Assembly: GCA_900552655.1 (NCBI GenBank)
Contig: USAE01000004.1
Span: 1 to 49,088 of the forward strand
Reading direction: 5' to 3'
DNA: 49,088 nt
Source: an uncultured Clostridium sp.
Lineage (GTDB): Bacteria > Bacillota > Clostridia > TANB77 > CAG-508
Below the pieces are notes generated by a model, which was given only the letters and a program-made list of their open reading frames with translations, did no database searches and was not told where the DNA came from. Of the stretch, positions 8,175 to 16,070 are shown piece after piece (the first letter of the stretch is position 1; the number at the start of each line of letters is the position of its first letter). Position numbers and translations under genes: made by a program.

Positions 8175-8609
8175 ATGAATAATACTACATATAGTGTAAA
8201 AGGAAATGAAATCGAAAGTAAATGGTATATTTTAGATGCAGCAAATAAACCAGTTGGTAGAGTTGCAACAGAGGCTGCTAGATTATTAAGAGGAAAACAC
8301 AAACCAACTTATACACCAAACTTAGATGTTGGTGACCATGTAATTATAATAAATTGTTCAGAAGCAACATTTACAGGAAAAAAATTAGATCAAAAATTTT
8401 ATAGACGTCACTCTGGATACATTGGAGGTCTAAAAGAAACTTCAGCAAGAGTTATGATGGCTAACAAACCAGAACAAGCAATGATGATTGCTGTAAAAGG
8501 AATGCTTCCTCATAATTCATTAGGAAGAAAAATGTTAAAGAAATTAAGAGTATATGCTGGTAATGAACATGAAAACATGGCTCAAAAACCAGAAATGTGG
8601 AATTTCTAA
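8175..8609 (+). CDS. rplM: 50S ribosomal protein L13
   Basis: L13 binds 23S rRNA early in large-subunit assembly. Family features are Lys-Trp-Tyr-Ile-Leu-Asp-Ala near the N-terminus, Gly-Arg-x-Ala-Thr-x-Ala-Ala, the Leu-Arg-Gly-Lys-His-Lys-Pro segment, Tyr-Arg-Arg-His-Ser-Gly-Tyr and the C-terminal Leu-Arg-Val-Tyr-Ala-Gly. I chose ATG 8175 because the earlier in-frame ATG at 8157 overlaps GGAGGG, the ribosome site itself. The resulting 144 residues match the family length. It forms the usual two-gene operon with rpsI, about 50 bases downstream. Confidence 0.97.
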   Translation: MNNTTYSVKGNEIESKWYILDAANKPVGRVATEAARLLRGKHKPTYTPNLDVGDHVIIINCSEATFTGKKLDQKFYRRHSGYIGGLKETSARVMMANKPEQAMMIAVKGMLPHNSLGRKMLKKLRVYAGNEHENMAQKPEMWNF

Positions 8610-8658
8610 TATATAATTACAGGGTATATCCCTTAAAAGATTAAGGAGGAATTTTTAA

Positions 8659-9063
8659 ATGGCAAAGGCAGGAGAAAAAATAATGTTCTATGGAACAGGT
8701 AGAAGAAAAAATGCAATAGCTAGAGTTAGATTAGTTGAAGGAAAAGGAAATATAACAGTAAACGGAAAAAATTTAGATGAATATTTTGGTTTAGAAACTT
8801 TAAAATATATTGTAAAACAACCTTTAAACGTAACAAATACATTAGACAAATTCGATGTTATTTGTAAAGTTCAAGGTGGTGGATTTACAGGTCAAGCGGG
8901 AGCTATCAGACATGGGTTAGCAAGAGCTTTAAATGAAGCTAACTCAGAATACAGACCAGCTTTAAAATCAAACGGATTCTTAACAAGAGATCCTCGTATG
9001 AAAGAAAGAAAAAAATACGGTCTTAAAAAAGCAAGAAAAGCTCCTCAATTCTCAAAAAGATAG
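8659..9063 (+). CDS. rpsI: 30S ribosomal protein S9
   Basis: S9 sits in the small-subunit head and its C-terminal tail reaches the P-site tRNA. The protein shows Tyr-Gly-Thr-Gly-Arg-Arg-Lys-Asn-Ala-Ile-Ala-Arg-Val near the start, Gly-Gly-Gly-Phe-Thr-Gly-Gln-Ala in the middle, and the basic end Lys-Ala-Pro-Gln-Phe-Ser-Lys-Arg that contacts tRNA. At 134 residues it is of normal length. AAGGAGG lies 9 bases before the ATG. It is transcribed with rplM and followed by a strong terminator. Confidence 0.97.
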   Translation: MAKAGEKIMFYGTGRRKNAIARVRLVEGKGNITVNGKNLDEYFGLETLKYIVKQPLNVTNTLDKFDVICKVQGGGFTGQAGAIRHGLARALNEANSEYRPALKSNGFLTRDPRMKERKKYGLKKARKAPQFSKR

Positions 9064-9081
9064 AAAGAGCGCTTATATACA

Positions 9082-9114
9082 AACACAGAAGTTTTATACT
9101 TCTGTGTTTTTTAT
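9082..9114 (+). terminator. Terminator of rplM-rpsI
   Basis: A 10-bp perfect stem (AACACAGAAG with CTTCTGTGTT, 9082-9091 and 9099-9108) with a 7-base loop, followed by a T run. Confidence 0.9.
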
Positions 9115-9132
9115 TTATCTCATAAAATTTTA

Positions 9133-9162
9133 TTGACATTTTTATTCTTTTATTTATATAAT
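9133..9162 (+). promoter_or_regulatory. Promoter of the AIM24 gene
   Basis: TTGACA (9133-9138) and TATAAT (9157-9162) with an 18-base spacer, both perfect consensus boxes. Confidence 0.8.
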
Positions 9163-9192
9163 CATTTTAATAAATTCGAAAGGGGTAATATT

Positions 9193-9987
9193 ATGTATAG
9201 AATTAATAATTTACAAGATAATGACGATATTCGTGTAGCAGATATAAAAGCTGGAATGAAGGTTATAGAATATATGAGTGATTTAAGTGTAATGCCTTCA
9301 ACAGCTATAACAGCTTATTATTGTTCAAGAATGAATGTAAGAAAAAGACAACTTCTTATAAATTTAGAAAATAACGAATATACTATAAGTTCTGGTAGCA
9401 TGCAATGGTCTGTTGGAAATGTTGAAGCTGTTGCAGACGTTAAAGGTGTTGGTGACTTTTTCGGTAAAGCAATTAAAGGAAGCGTTACAAAAGAAAGTGC
9501 TGTAAAGCCAAAATATAGAGGAACAGGAACTTTAGTTCTAGAACCTACATATAAACACATTTTATTAGAAGATTTATCTAATTGGGATGGTGGAATAGTC
9601 TTAGATGACGGTTTATTCTTAGCATGTGAATCTAATATAAAACAAAATGTTGTTATGCGTAATAACTTATCTTCAGCAGTTCTAGGAAATGAAGGTCTAT
9701 TCAATTTAAGCCTTTCTGGTAATGGATTCGTTGCCTTAGAATCACCTGTTCCAAGAGAGGAATTAGTAGAAATTGAATTGCAAAATGACGTTTTAAGAAT
9801 AGATGGTAATTTTGCAATTGCTTGGTCAAAAGATCTTAGCTTTACTGTTGAAAAATCAACAAAGAGTTTAATAGGATCTGCTGTTTCAGGTGAAGGATTT
9901 GTAAATGTGTACAGAGGTACAGGAAAGGTTTTAATGGCTCCTGTAAGAAACTTAACAGCTAATTCTGTTAATTCTTTATCACATTAA
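9193..9987 (+). CDS. AIM24-family protein
   Basis: It belongs to the AIM24/YhaC-like beta-sandwich family, named after a yeast mitochondrial protein but common in bacteria, with no established biochemical role. Recognisable traits are Gly-Thr-Gly-Thr-Leu-Val-Leu-Glu-Pro, a strand with Trp-Asp-Gly-Gly-Ile-Val-Leu-Asp-Asp-Gly, Phe-Leu-Ala-Cys-Glu-Ser, and repeated Gly-x-Gly turns such as Gly-Ser-Gly-Glu-Gly-like positions. ATG 9193 is used because AAAGGGG precedes it; upstream in-frame codons lie inside the promoter. The product is 264 residues with no signal peptide. It is monocistronic, with a consensus promoter and a terminator shared with the convergent amylase gene, so it is probably well expressed. 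Confidence 0.8.
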   Translation: MYRINNLQDNDDIRVADIKAGMKVIEYMSDLSVMPSTAITAYYCSRMNVRKRQLLINLENNEYTISSGSMQWSVGNVEAVADVKGVGDFFGKAIKGSVTKESAVKPKYRGTGTLVLEPTYKHILLEDLSNWDGGIVLDDGLFLACESNIKQNVVMRNNLSSAVLGNEGLFNLSLSGNGFVALESPVPREELVEIELQNDVLRIDGNFAIAWSKDLSFTVEKSTKSLIGSAVSGEGFVNVYRGTGKVLMAPVRNLTANSVNSLSH

Positions 9988-10049
9988 TAAATTATTTTGT
10001 TTAAAATATATAAATCTAAAAATAGTATAATTTTATAATGATAAACTGC

Positions 10050-10088
10050 AAAACAGTTGCAAAGTTTAAAACTTTGCAACTGTTTTTT
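10050..10088. terminator. Bidirectional terminator between AIM24 and GH13 genes
   Basis: A 16-bp perfect stem (10050-10065 with 10071-10086) with a 5-base loop. It is flanked by T runs on the plus strand and a shorter U tract on the minus strand, between two convergent genes. Confidence 0.9.
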
Positions 10089-10101
10089 GGTGTATAAGAA
10101 G

Positions 10102-11925
10102 TTATAAAGTTACTAATGCAATTGCACCTTTCGAGTGAATTACGTTTTTTGAACTATCATAATTGTAACTTAATATTACAGAACCAGTTTCTTCTACTTT
10201 AATATCTGTATAACCATTATTTACAATTACGAGAATTTCGTTTTGCTTATTTTTTCTTTTGAACATAAACTTATCTTCTGTAAGTTCCAAAATTTCCGGA
10301 TATGAAGCTATTCGCAAAAAATCATATTCCTTACGTTTTTTTAGAACTTTTCGTACATAAAACAGCATGTCTTTATCCATATTATCCCAAGGAAATGTCT
10401 TTCTATTCGCAAGATTTCCTGCACCATATATTCCCGCTTCATCACCATAAAAAATAGAAATAATCCCTGGCCAAAACGCTAAAATGAAAATATATAGTTT
10501 TAAGAGCTTTTTAGCATATTCCTTTGACTCTTCTGATAACTCATATTCAGATTGCCAATTTTTATCCATTTCATATTTTGTTTTTAAAGACCATGCCCAT
10601 TCCCTTGATGGATCTTGCGGGTCTTTAAATATAACATCTGGTGAAAAAATATTTGCTCCTCGGCTAATATCATGTGTAGATGTAAAATTCATTGCTGTTA
10701 ATATCGTATCTTCGGGATATTCGTTAAATATTTCCAAAATCTTGTTATAAAGGTTCTGACTATTTTGGTATTTCAAATAATCAATTAATGCAGATACAAA
10801 ATAATAGTTCATTATTGAATCTACACCCGTTCCATTTTCAAGATATCCTCTACCTTGGTTTACAGGTTTTTTCCATATTTCTCCCAATATAAAAGAATCT
10901 TCTTTGCATCTATGGCATGCTTCCCTCATAAGAGTAATAAAATCATCTGGTAATTCGTCTGCAACGTCTATTCTAATGGCATCTATTCCATATGCAAAAA
11001 GCTGATCTATAATTCCTCCTTTTCCACATATATATTCTTGCCATTCTTTTGACTCTTTGTTGCAAACAACTAAATCTTTTATACCCCACCAATAGGAAAA
11101 TACAATTTTCCCATTTTCTACTCTGGTTTTAAAAAACGGAAAATATTTAGATTCCTTACTTTGACAAGCTCCTATTTCATTGTAAAGTTTTCCTTCATTG
11201 AAATACTTACTATCTTTGCCCACATGATTAAATACTACATCTACCATTACTTTCATATCTTGTTTGTGAATTTCATCACACAAACTTTTAAAATCTTCTT
11301 TTCCTCCAAAATAAGGATCAATTTCTTCTAAGTCCTCACCATCGTATTTATGATTTGATGAGCTTTGTGAGATTGGGCTTAAATAAATTATATCTGTTCC
11401 TAACGATTTGATATAATCCAATTTTTTCTTAATTCCATTGAAATTTCCTCCAAAGGAATCTGTATTCCATTCCCCATTTTCATCCGGTCCTAAAATTGGT
11501 GCATCATTCCAGTTTTTATGAATTTTACGTTTTCCAAACTCTTCTATTTTTACGCTAGTATCCCTATAGAATCTATCAATAAAAATTTGATACATTACAG
11601 CACCTTTTGCCCAATCTGGTACATAAAATCCAACCGACATTTTAAATTCTTTCGTTTCCTTATATTTTTCTTTTTCAGATATAAAAGAAAATTTGTACTT
11701 ATAAATAGCTCTTGTACACATAAATAGCTCTGTTTCAAAATAAGCATATTTGTCATCTTTATTTTTGTAATTTAGAACTATTTCTCTTTTTTCATATCCT
11801 TTTAACCGTAACTTTACCTCGTTAATCCAGCCATATATATTCATATTAATATATACACTAAACTTAACGAATTCACCTTCTTTACCACATTTATTCTTCT
11901 GTATGCTATGATAAAATTCTTTCAT
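10102..11925 (-). CDS. GH13 alpha-amylase family enzyme (neopullulanase/cyclomaltodextrinase-like)
   Basis: An intracellular alpha-glucan hydrolase. An N-terminal beta domain (about 1-100) precedes the TIM barrel, as in cyclomaltodextrinases and neopullulanases. Conserved regions: Asp-Val-Val-Phe-Asn-His (229-234), Gly-Ile-Asp-Ala-Ile-Arg-Ile-Asp with nucleophile Asp320, Ile-Leu-Gly-Glu-Ile-Trp with acid/base Glu349, and Ser-Thr-His-Asp with Asp419. The Pro-Asp-Trp-Ala-Lys-Gly-Ala-Val-Met-Tyr-Gln-Ile-Phe entry is typical. No signal peptide is seen, so it probably processes imported maltodextrin or glycogen. At 607 residues the length is normal. It holds the only in-frame CGG (residue 40) I found in a native-looking, unbroken gene. 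Exact substrate preference cannot be read from sequence. Confidence 0.92.
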   Translation of the reverse strand: MKEFYHSIQKNKCGKEGEFVKFSVYINMNIYGWINEVKLRLKGYEKREIVLNYKNKDDKYAYFETELFMCTRAIYKYKFSFISEKEKYKETKEFKMSVGFYVPDWAKGAVMYQIFIDRFYRDTSVKIEEFGKRKIHKNWNDAPILGPDENGEWNTDSFGGNFNGIKKKLDYIKSLGTDIIYLSPISQSSSNHKYDGEDLEEIDPYFGGKEDFKSLCDEIHKQDMKVMVDVVFNHVGKDSKYFNEGKLYNEIGACQSKESKYFPFFKTRVENGKIVFSYWWGIKDLVVCNKESKEWQEYICGKGGIIDQLFAYGIDAIRIDVADELPDDFITLMREACHRCKEDSFILGEIWKKPVNQGRGYLENGTGVDSIMNYYFVSALIDYLKYQNSQNLYNKILEIFNEYPEDTILTAMNFTSTHDISRGANIFSPDVIFKDPQDPSREWAWSLKTKYEMDKNWQSEYELSEESKEYAKKLLKLYIFILAFWPGIISIFYGDEAGIYGAGNLANRKTFPWDNMDKDMLFYVRKVLKKRKEYDFLRIASYPEILELTEDKFMFKRKNKQNEILVIVNNGYTDIKVEETGSVILSYNYDSSKNVIHSKGAIALVTL

Positions 11926-12016
11926 AGTTTTACTCCTTTCTTACTTAAGAAATACATTACTAAACTTCTTTACACTTATATAACTTTAATATGTTTTGCA
12001 AATTTTGTCAAATCTT

Positions 12017-12361
12017 TTAAAATGCATTTTTTATATGGTTTACTACATATTGCTCTTTTATTTTATAAATTTCTATTACGTCAAACCTGATTGCAGAAAA
12101 CTTTACTTTTTCTTTATATAAATAGTATTTTGTACATTCCTTTATTCTATTTACTTTAATTCCGTTTACTGCATCTATTGGATATCCAAATTTATTATTA
12201 CTCCTTGTTTTAACTTCTATAATAGCTATAATGCCATTATAATATGCAATTATATCTATTTCACCTTTTCTATTTTTATAATTCCTTTTTAATATTTTAT
12301 AATTCATCTTTTCTAAATATTTAACTGCTGTATCTTCTCCCTTTTTTCCTAATTTGTTCAT
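12017..12361 (-). CDS. yraN: YraN/UPF0102 family endonuclease-like protein
   Basis: A small restriction-endonuclease-fold protein of unproven role that usually sits beside dprA or rnhB. It shows Gly-x-x-Gly-Glu-Asp at the start, Leu-Lys-Arg-Asn-Tyr-Lys-Asn-Arg-Lys-Gly-Glu-Ile-Asp-Ile-Ile, and Ile-Ile-Glu-Val-Lys-Thr-Arg. Together these form the Glu-Asp-ExK nuclease motif. At 114 residues it has normal length. Its ATG overlaps the dprA stop codon by a few bases, so the two are translationally coupled in the yifB-dprA-yraN operon. Confidence 0.93.
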   Translation of the reverse strand: MNKLGKKGEDTAVKYLEKMNYKILKRNYKNRKGEIDIIAYYNGIIAIIEVKTRSNNKFGYPIDAVNGIKVNRIKECTKYYLYKEKVKFSAIRFDVIEIYKIKEQYVVNHIKNAF

Positions 12362-13224
12362 ACTTTTACAAACATATCTCCTGGTAATGCTCTAATATAC
12401 TCATTTAATTCTAGCATTGTTAATTGTTCACTTACTTCTTGTATGGGAAGTTCTAGTTTTCTAGATATTGTATTAATATCTACTGGCATATTTCCAATAA
12501 TATTATATACCTCTTTATATTTGACTGGTACATTTTTAATTTCATATTTCCAGTCTTGCTCTATATCTTTACAAGTATATATATTTATTTCATTTAAAAT
12601 ATCTTGTACATTAGTTACCAGTTTTGCTCCTTTCTGTATAAGTTTATTTGTGCCAATTCCTAATTTGCTATCTATATTACTTGGAATAGCAAATACCTTT
12701 TTACCTTGTTTAAAAGCTCTATTAGCTGTAATAGTGCTTCCACTCCTATATCCTGCCTCTACCACTAGAACACCTAAAGATAGCATACTTATTATTTCAT
12801 TTCTTCTGGAAAAATTCTTTGTATCAGCTACTGTTTTGGGATCGTATTCAGAAATTACGCAACCATCATTTTCTAATATTTTATTAAATAATTCTTTATT
12901 TTCTTTTGGATATATATTATTAAACCCTGAACCTAACACAGCTATAGTTCTTCCTATATTCTGCATAGCAGAAATATGTGATATAGAATCTATACCTATT
13001 GCTAATCCGCTTATTACACATATTCCATTTTTAGATAATAGACCTGCAAATTTTTTTGCTTGTTCGAAACCATATGTACTACAATTTCTTGATCCGACAA
13101 TTGCTATAATTGGCTTGTTTAGCAAATTTATATTTCCTTCAATATATAATTTTTTCGGATATGATTTTATCTTTAACAATTCTTTTGGATAATTAATATC
13201 CTTATAACTTATTGTTATTATCTT
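12358..13224 (-). CDS. dprA: DNA processing protein DprA, short form, start codon unclear
   Basis: DprA loads RecA on incoming single-stranded DNA in transformation. The Rossmann-like core has Ile-Val-Gly-Ser-Arg (ssDNA-binding start), Ser-Gly-Leu-Ala-Ile-Gly-Ile-Asp, Gly-Ser-Gly-Phe-Asn-Asn-Ile-Tyr-Pro and Arg-Arg-Asn-Glu-Ile-Ile. A winged-helix-like end follows. The N-terminal SAM-like domain of typical 350-residue DprA is missing. The only standard start is TTG at 13179. Family-like sequence (Ile-Ile-Thr-Ile, then Ile-Asn-Tyr-Pro-Lys-Glu-Leu) continues in frame upstream to 13224, directly after the yifB stop, with only ATA, ATT and other non-start codons. I give the full conserved frame; the true start is unresolved. 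A rare AUA or AUU start behind AAGGAAGTG is possible. Confidence 0.85.
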   Translation of the reverse strand, partial: KIITISYKDINYPKELLKIKSYPKKLYIEGNINLLNKPIIAIVGSRNCSTYGFEQAKKFAGLLSKNGICVISGLAIGIDSISHISAMQNIGRTIAVLGSGFNNIYPKENKELFNKILENDGCVISEYDPKTVADTKNFSRRNEIISMLSLGVLVVEAGYRSGSTITANRAFKQGKKVFAIPSNIDSKLGIGTNKLIQKGAKLVTNVQDILNEINIYTCKDIEQDWKYEIKNVPVKYKEVYNIIGNMPVDINTISRKLELPIQEVSEQLTMLELNEYIRALPGDMFVKV

Positions 13225-14751
13225 TCACACTTCCTTTTTATATAATTTATTATTCACTTTATATTGCACTGCTTCTGCAATACAAGAGATATCTATTTTT
13301 TCTTTATTATCTAAATCTGCAATCGTTCTGGAAATTTTTAATATATTATTATATGTTCTTATGTTAAAACTATATTTAGCATATAATCTTTCTAATAATT
13401 TTTTACCTTCTATATCCAATATGCAATGTTCATTTATTTGTTTAGAACTCATTTCCGAGTTTGTTTTTATTAGTTCGTTTTTAAATCTCTCTTCTTGAAT
13501 TCTCCTAGCTGATTCTACTCTTTTCCTAATATCTTCACTTTTTTCTATTTTTGTATTAGTATCTATTTCAGAATACTTAATATTAGAAACATTTAGCTGA
13601 ATATCTATTCTATCTATGATAGGTCCACTTATTTTAGACAAATATTTTTTTCTTTTACTTTCCGAACAAGTACATTCTTTATCTTTACTTCCAAAATATC
13701 CACATGGACATGGGTTCATTGCAGCTATTAAAATAAATTTACAAGGATATTTTACAGAGCTTTTAACTCTATCTAACTTAATAGTATGCAAATCTAAAAT
13801 TGTTCTTAACATTTCTAATTTTCTACTATCAAATTCAGCAAATTCATCCATAAAAAGTATTCCTAAATTTGCTAATGTTATTGCACCTGGCAACGGATTT
13901 CTACCTCCACCTATAAAAGATGCAAGAGTAATATTAGGATTTACTTCTACAAATGGTCTTTTATTTATAATTTCATCATCTTTTATAAAACCTAATATAC
14001 TATTAACTTTAGTTATTTCTAAAATTTCATCGTAATTAAGTTTTGGAAATATTGTTATTAACCTTTTGGCAAGCATAGTTTTACCTACACCTGGTTCGCC
14101 TATTAATATACAATTATGATTTCCTGCAGCCACAATTTCGAGTGCTCTTTTAGCCTTCTCTTGACCATATATTTCTGAAAAATCCATACCGTATTCTTCT
14201 GAACGTTCTTCTATTTTACTAATATTTTTTTCTACTGGAAAATTAGAATTAATTTTTATGATTAAATCTTTTAATGAATTAACACCAACAATTTCTAAAC
14301 TTTCTACTAGCTTAGCTTCTTTTATATTTGAATTTGGTATATATACTCTTTTAAATTTATTTTTCTTAGCAGTTAAGCACATAGGTAATATTCCCTTTGT
14401 ATAATTTATATTTCCATTATATGATATTTCTCCTATAAAAATTGAAGATTTAATTACGTCTTTTTTTATTATTCCTAAATTAATAAGTATTCCAACTGCT
14501 ATTGCTAAATCGAAAGATGACCCTTCTTTTCTTATTTCTGCTGGTGCTAAGTTTACGCTTATCTTTTTCCCAACTAATTTTATCCCACTATTTTTAATTG
14601 CAACACTTATTCTTTCTTTAGATTCTTTTATGCTTGTACCTAACATTCCTACCATATCCCAATGTGGTATTCCTGCTGACAAATCCACTTGTGCTTCTAC
14701 TATTGTACCTTCTATACCATTTAGTGCAATTGTATTTACTATTGATAACAA
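13225..14751 (-). CDS. comM: YifB/ComM family Mg-chelatase-like AAA+ helicase
   Basis: ComM-type proteins are hexameric AAA+ helicases that help integrate DNA during transformation. The N-terminal ChlI-like domain (about 1-170) has Asp-Leu-Ser-Ala-Gly-Ile-Pro and Ser-Val-Asn/Val-Asn-Leu-Ala-Pro-Ala-Glu-Ile-Arg-Lys-Glu-Gly. The AAA+ core has Walker A Gly-Glu-Pro-Gly-Val-Gly-Lys-Thr, Walker B with Leu-Phe-Met-Asp-Glu-Phe, and Ala-Ala-Met-Asn-Pro-Cys-Pro-Cys-Gly with a Cys pair typical of the family. The C-terminal Mg-chelatase lid follows. At 508 residues the length is normal. dprA continues in the same reading frame right after its TGA, and yraN follows. Confidence 0.93.
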   Translation of the reverse strand: MLSIVNTIALNGIEGTIVEAQVDLSAGIPHWDMVGMLGTSIKESKERISVAIKNSGIKLVGKKISVNLAPAEIRKEGSSFDLAIAVGILINLGIIKKDVIKSSIFIGEISYNGNINYTKGILPMCLTAKKNKFKRVYIPNSNIKEAKLVESLEIVGVNSLKDLIIKINSNFPVEKNISKIEERSEEYGMDFSEIYGQEKAKRALEIVAAGNHNCILIGEPGVGKTMLAKRLITIFPKLNYDEILEITKVNSILGFIKDDEIINKRPFVEVNPNITLASFIGGGRNPLPGAITLANLGILFMDEFAEFDSRKLEMLRTILDLHTIKLDRVKSSVKYPCKFILIAAMNPCPCGYFGSKDKECTCSESKRKKYLSKISGPIIDRIDIQLNVSNIKYSEIDTNTKIEKSEDIRKRVESARRIQEERFKNELIKTNSEMSSKQINEHCILDIEGKKLLERLYAKYSFNIRTYNNILKISRTIADLDNKEKIDISCIAEAVQYKVNNKLYKKEV

Positions 14752-14775
14752 TTTTATTCTCCTATTTAAAATTAT

Positions 14776-14946
14776 AGATTTATTCTAAATCGTAAAATAG
14801 ACATGTATAATAAATTGGAGTTTATTTATTTACAGGAAAAAGCACACCACCTCCTAAATTTTATTAACTTTTTTACTAAGGGTTTTATTAAGATTATAAA
14901 TTATTTTGAAATTAGTTATTGATAAAAAACGATTTAGAATAAATCT
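14776..14946. repeat. 171-bp segment bounded by perfect 18-bp inverted repeats
   Basis: The arms at 14776-14793 and 14929-14946 are exact reverse complements (core ATTTATTCTAAATC). The 135 bases inside have no coding frame. The size and terminal inverted repeats resemble a miniature inverted-repeat element. A clear target-site duplication is not seen, so an RNA or operator function upstream of yifB is also possible. Confidence 0.6.
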
Positions 14947-15135
14947 GTATTATATATACCACAAATTTTACTATTTGTAAATACTATTTCTTTATTTTGT
15001 CCTATTATTTTAGTTTATCCCTTTTTTTCTCCATTTTTCGACTTTTTTCTTCCTTTTACTAACTATATTACACACATATTTAAGATTTGCTGACAAAAGT
15101 AAGTTCTAAGACACTCTAGTATAAACCATAATTCT

Positions 15136-15174
15136 CTAGTACAGAAAGTTCTCCTATTAGTAGAACTTCCCTAG
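15136..15174. repeat. Palindromic hairpin, copy 1 of a two-copy motif
   Basis: Two nested stems: CTAG with CTAG and AAGTTCT with AGAACTT. The left flank TAGTACAGAAA(G)TTCT recurs at 21605 with one change. It lies just beyond the terminator of the OGG gene and upstream of yifB, with no U tract of its own. Confidence 0.5.
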
Positions 15175-15179
15175 CATAC

Positions 15180-15206
15180 AAAAAAGAGAACTTATCCTAG
15201 TTCTCT
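15180..15206 (-). terminator. Terminator overlapping the 3' end of the OGG gene
   Basis: AGAGAACT pairs with AGTTCTCT (15185-15192 and 15199-15206) around a 6-base loop containing the stop codon region, followed on the minus strand by a run of Us. The gene's last codons form the first arm. Confidence 0.85.
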
Positions 15207-16061
15207 TCTCCAATAAAATAAATATTGTTGTGCTATTCCCTCTAAATTGCCAAACTTTTCTTGTGCCAAATTTAATATTTCTTTTTTATCTACATTTTTT
15301 TCGTCTTCTTTGTGAATATATAAATCATTCATTACTCTTCTTACCCATACATCTATTGGAAAAACATCAAATCTTTTTAACGTAGAAAATAGTAAAATGC
15401 AATCTGCAACTTTAGGCCCTACTCCAGAAAGTTTTAAAAGCTCCTCTCTTACTTTGTTAGTATCTTTTATTTTATGCAAGTTTGAAATATCAATTTCTTT
15501 GTTTAAAATCATATTAGTTGTTTCATATAACCTAATATCTCTAAACCCTAATCCTAAATCCCTATATTCCTCTACCGAAACATCTTTTAACTCTTCTGGT
15601 CTTGGGAAAGTATAATATTCTTTATTATTAAACTCTATTTTACTACCATATTTTTTAGATAAACGTTCTATAATTCCTTTAATTCGTGGGATATTATTAT
15701 TAGCAGAAATTATAAACGAAATAATAGTTTCCCATAGATCCTGATTTAATATTCTAATTCCTTCTCCATATTTTATACTTTCTTCCATGTTCTTATCTAC
15801 TTTTGACAAAATGCTTTTTATTTGTTCATAATCTCTTTCTAAATCAAAATAATCTATTACTGTATTAACAATATCATCCTCGCACATACCTTTAAAAAAT
15901 ATACCATTATCTACTTTCTTTACATTTATTACATTATTAGAAAATACTCCTGTATAGCTTCCATCATCTTCCTCATTCCATCTAAAGCATTGTCCACATT
16001 CAAATATATCTTTTAAGTTAAAAGAATTATAATGTTCCAATAAAAATTCTTGATATTTCAT
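15192..16061 (-). CDS. 8-oxoguanine DNA glycosylase/AP lyase (OGG1-like)
   Basis: A helix-hairpin-helix base-excision glycosylase that removes oxidised guanine. The N-terminal beta domain has Phe-Glu-Cys-Gly-Gln-Cys-Phe-Arg-Trp. The HhH motif Leu-Ser-Gly-Val-Gly-Pro-Lys-Val-Ala-Asp-Cys carries the Schiff-base Lys217. Pro-Ile-Asp-Val-Trp-Val supplies the catalytic Asp237. This Lys plus Asp pairing marks OGG1 and separates it from AlkA, which lacks the Lys. At 289 residues its length fits clostridial OGG proteins. It starts 9 bases after... the upstream YitT gene lies downstream in coordinates order reversed: the glycosylase ATG (16061) follows the YitT stop (16071), so its ribosome site lies in the YitT tail. 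Confidence 0.92.
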   Translation of the reverse strand: MKYQEFLLEHYNSFNLKDIFECGQCFRWNEEDDGSYTGVFSNNVINVKKVDNGIFFKGMCEDDIVNTVIDYFDLERDYEQIKSILSKVDKNMEESIKYGEGIRILNQDLWETIISFIISANNNIPRIKGIIERLSKKYGSKIEFNNKEYYTFPRPEELKDVSVEEYRDLGLGFRDIRLYETTNMILNKEIDISNLHKIKDTNKVREELLKLSGVGPKVADCILLFSTLKRFDVFPIDVWVRRVMNDLYIHKEDEKNVDKKEILNLAQEKFGNLEGIAQQYLFYWRRELG

Positions 16062-16070
16062 ATATACCTC

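Larger units (their letters stand above)
14752..15179. other. AT-rich gene-free stretch between yifB and the OGG gene
   Basis: No credible reading frame is seen on either strand. It holds the 171-bp inverted-repeat segment (14776-14946), a separate hairpin (15136-15174) and short AT-rich filler. The yifB promoter should lie here but no convincing boxes stand out. Confidence 0.6.

Noticed and set aside
12443..13192. Long plus-strand frame opposite dprA
   Set aside because: It has no ribosome site, its composition is a mirror of the dprA codons, and dprA motifs on the other strand are clear.
13225..13227. TGA as a sense codon joining yifB and dprA
   Set aside because: Other genes in the window use TGA as a stop and TGG for Trp, so general reassignment is unlikely. 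Only local read-through remains possible.
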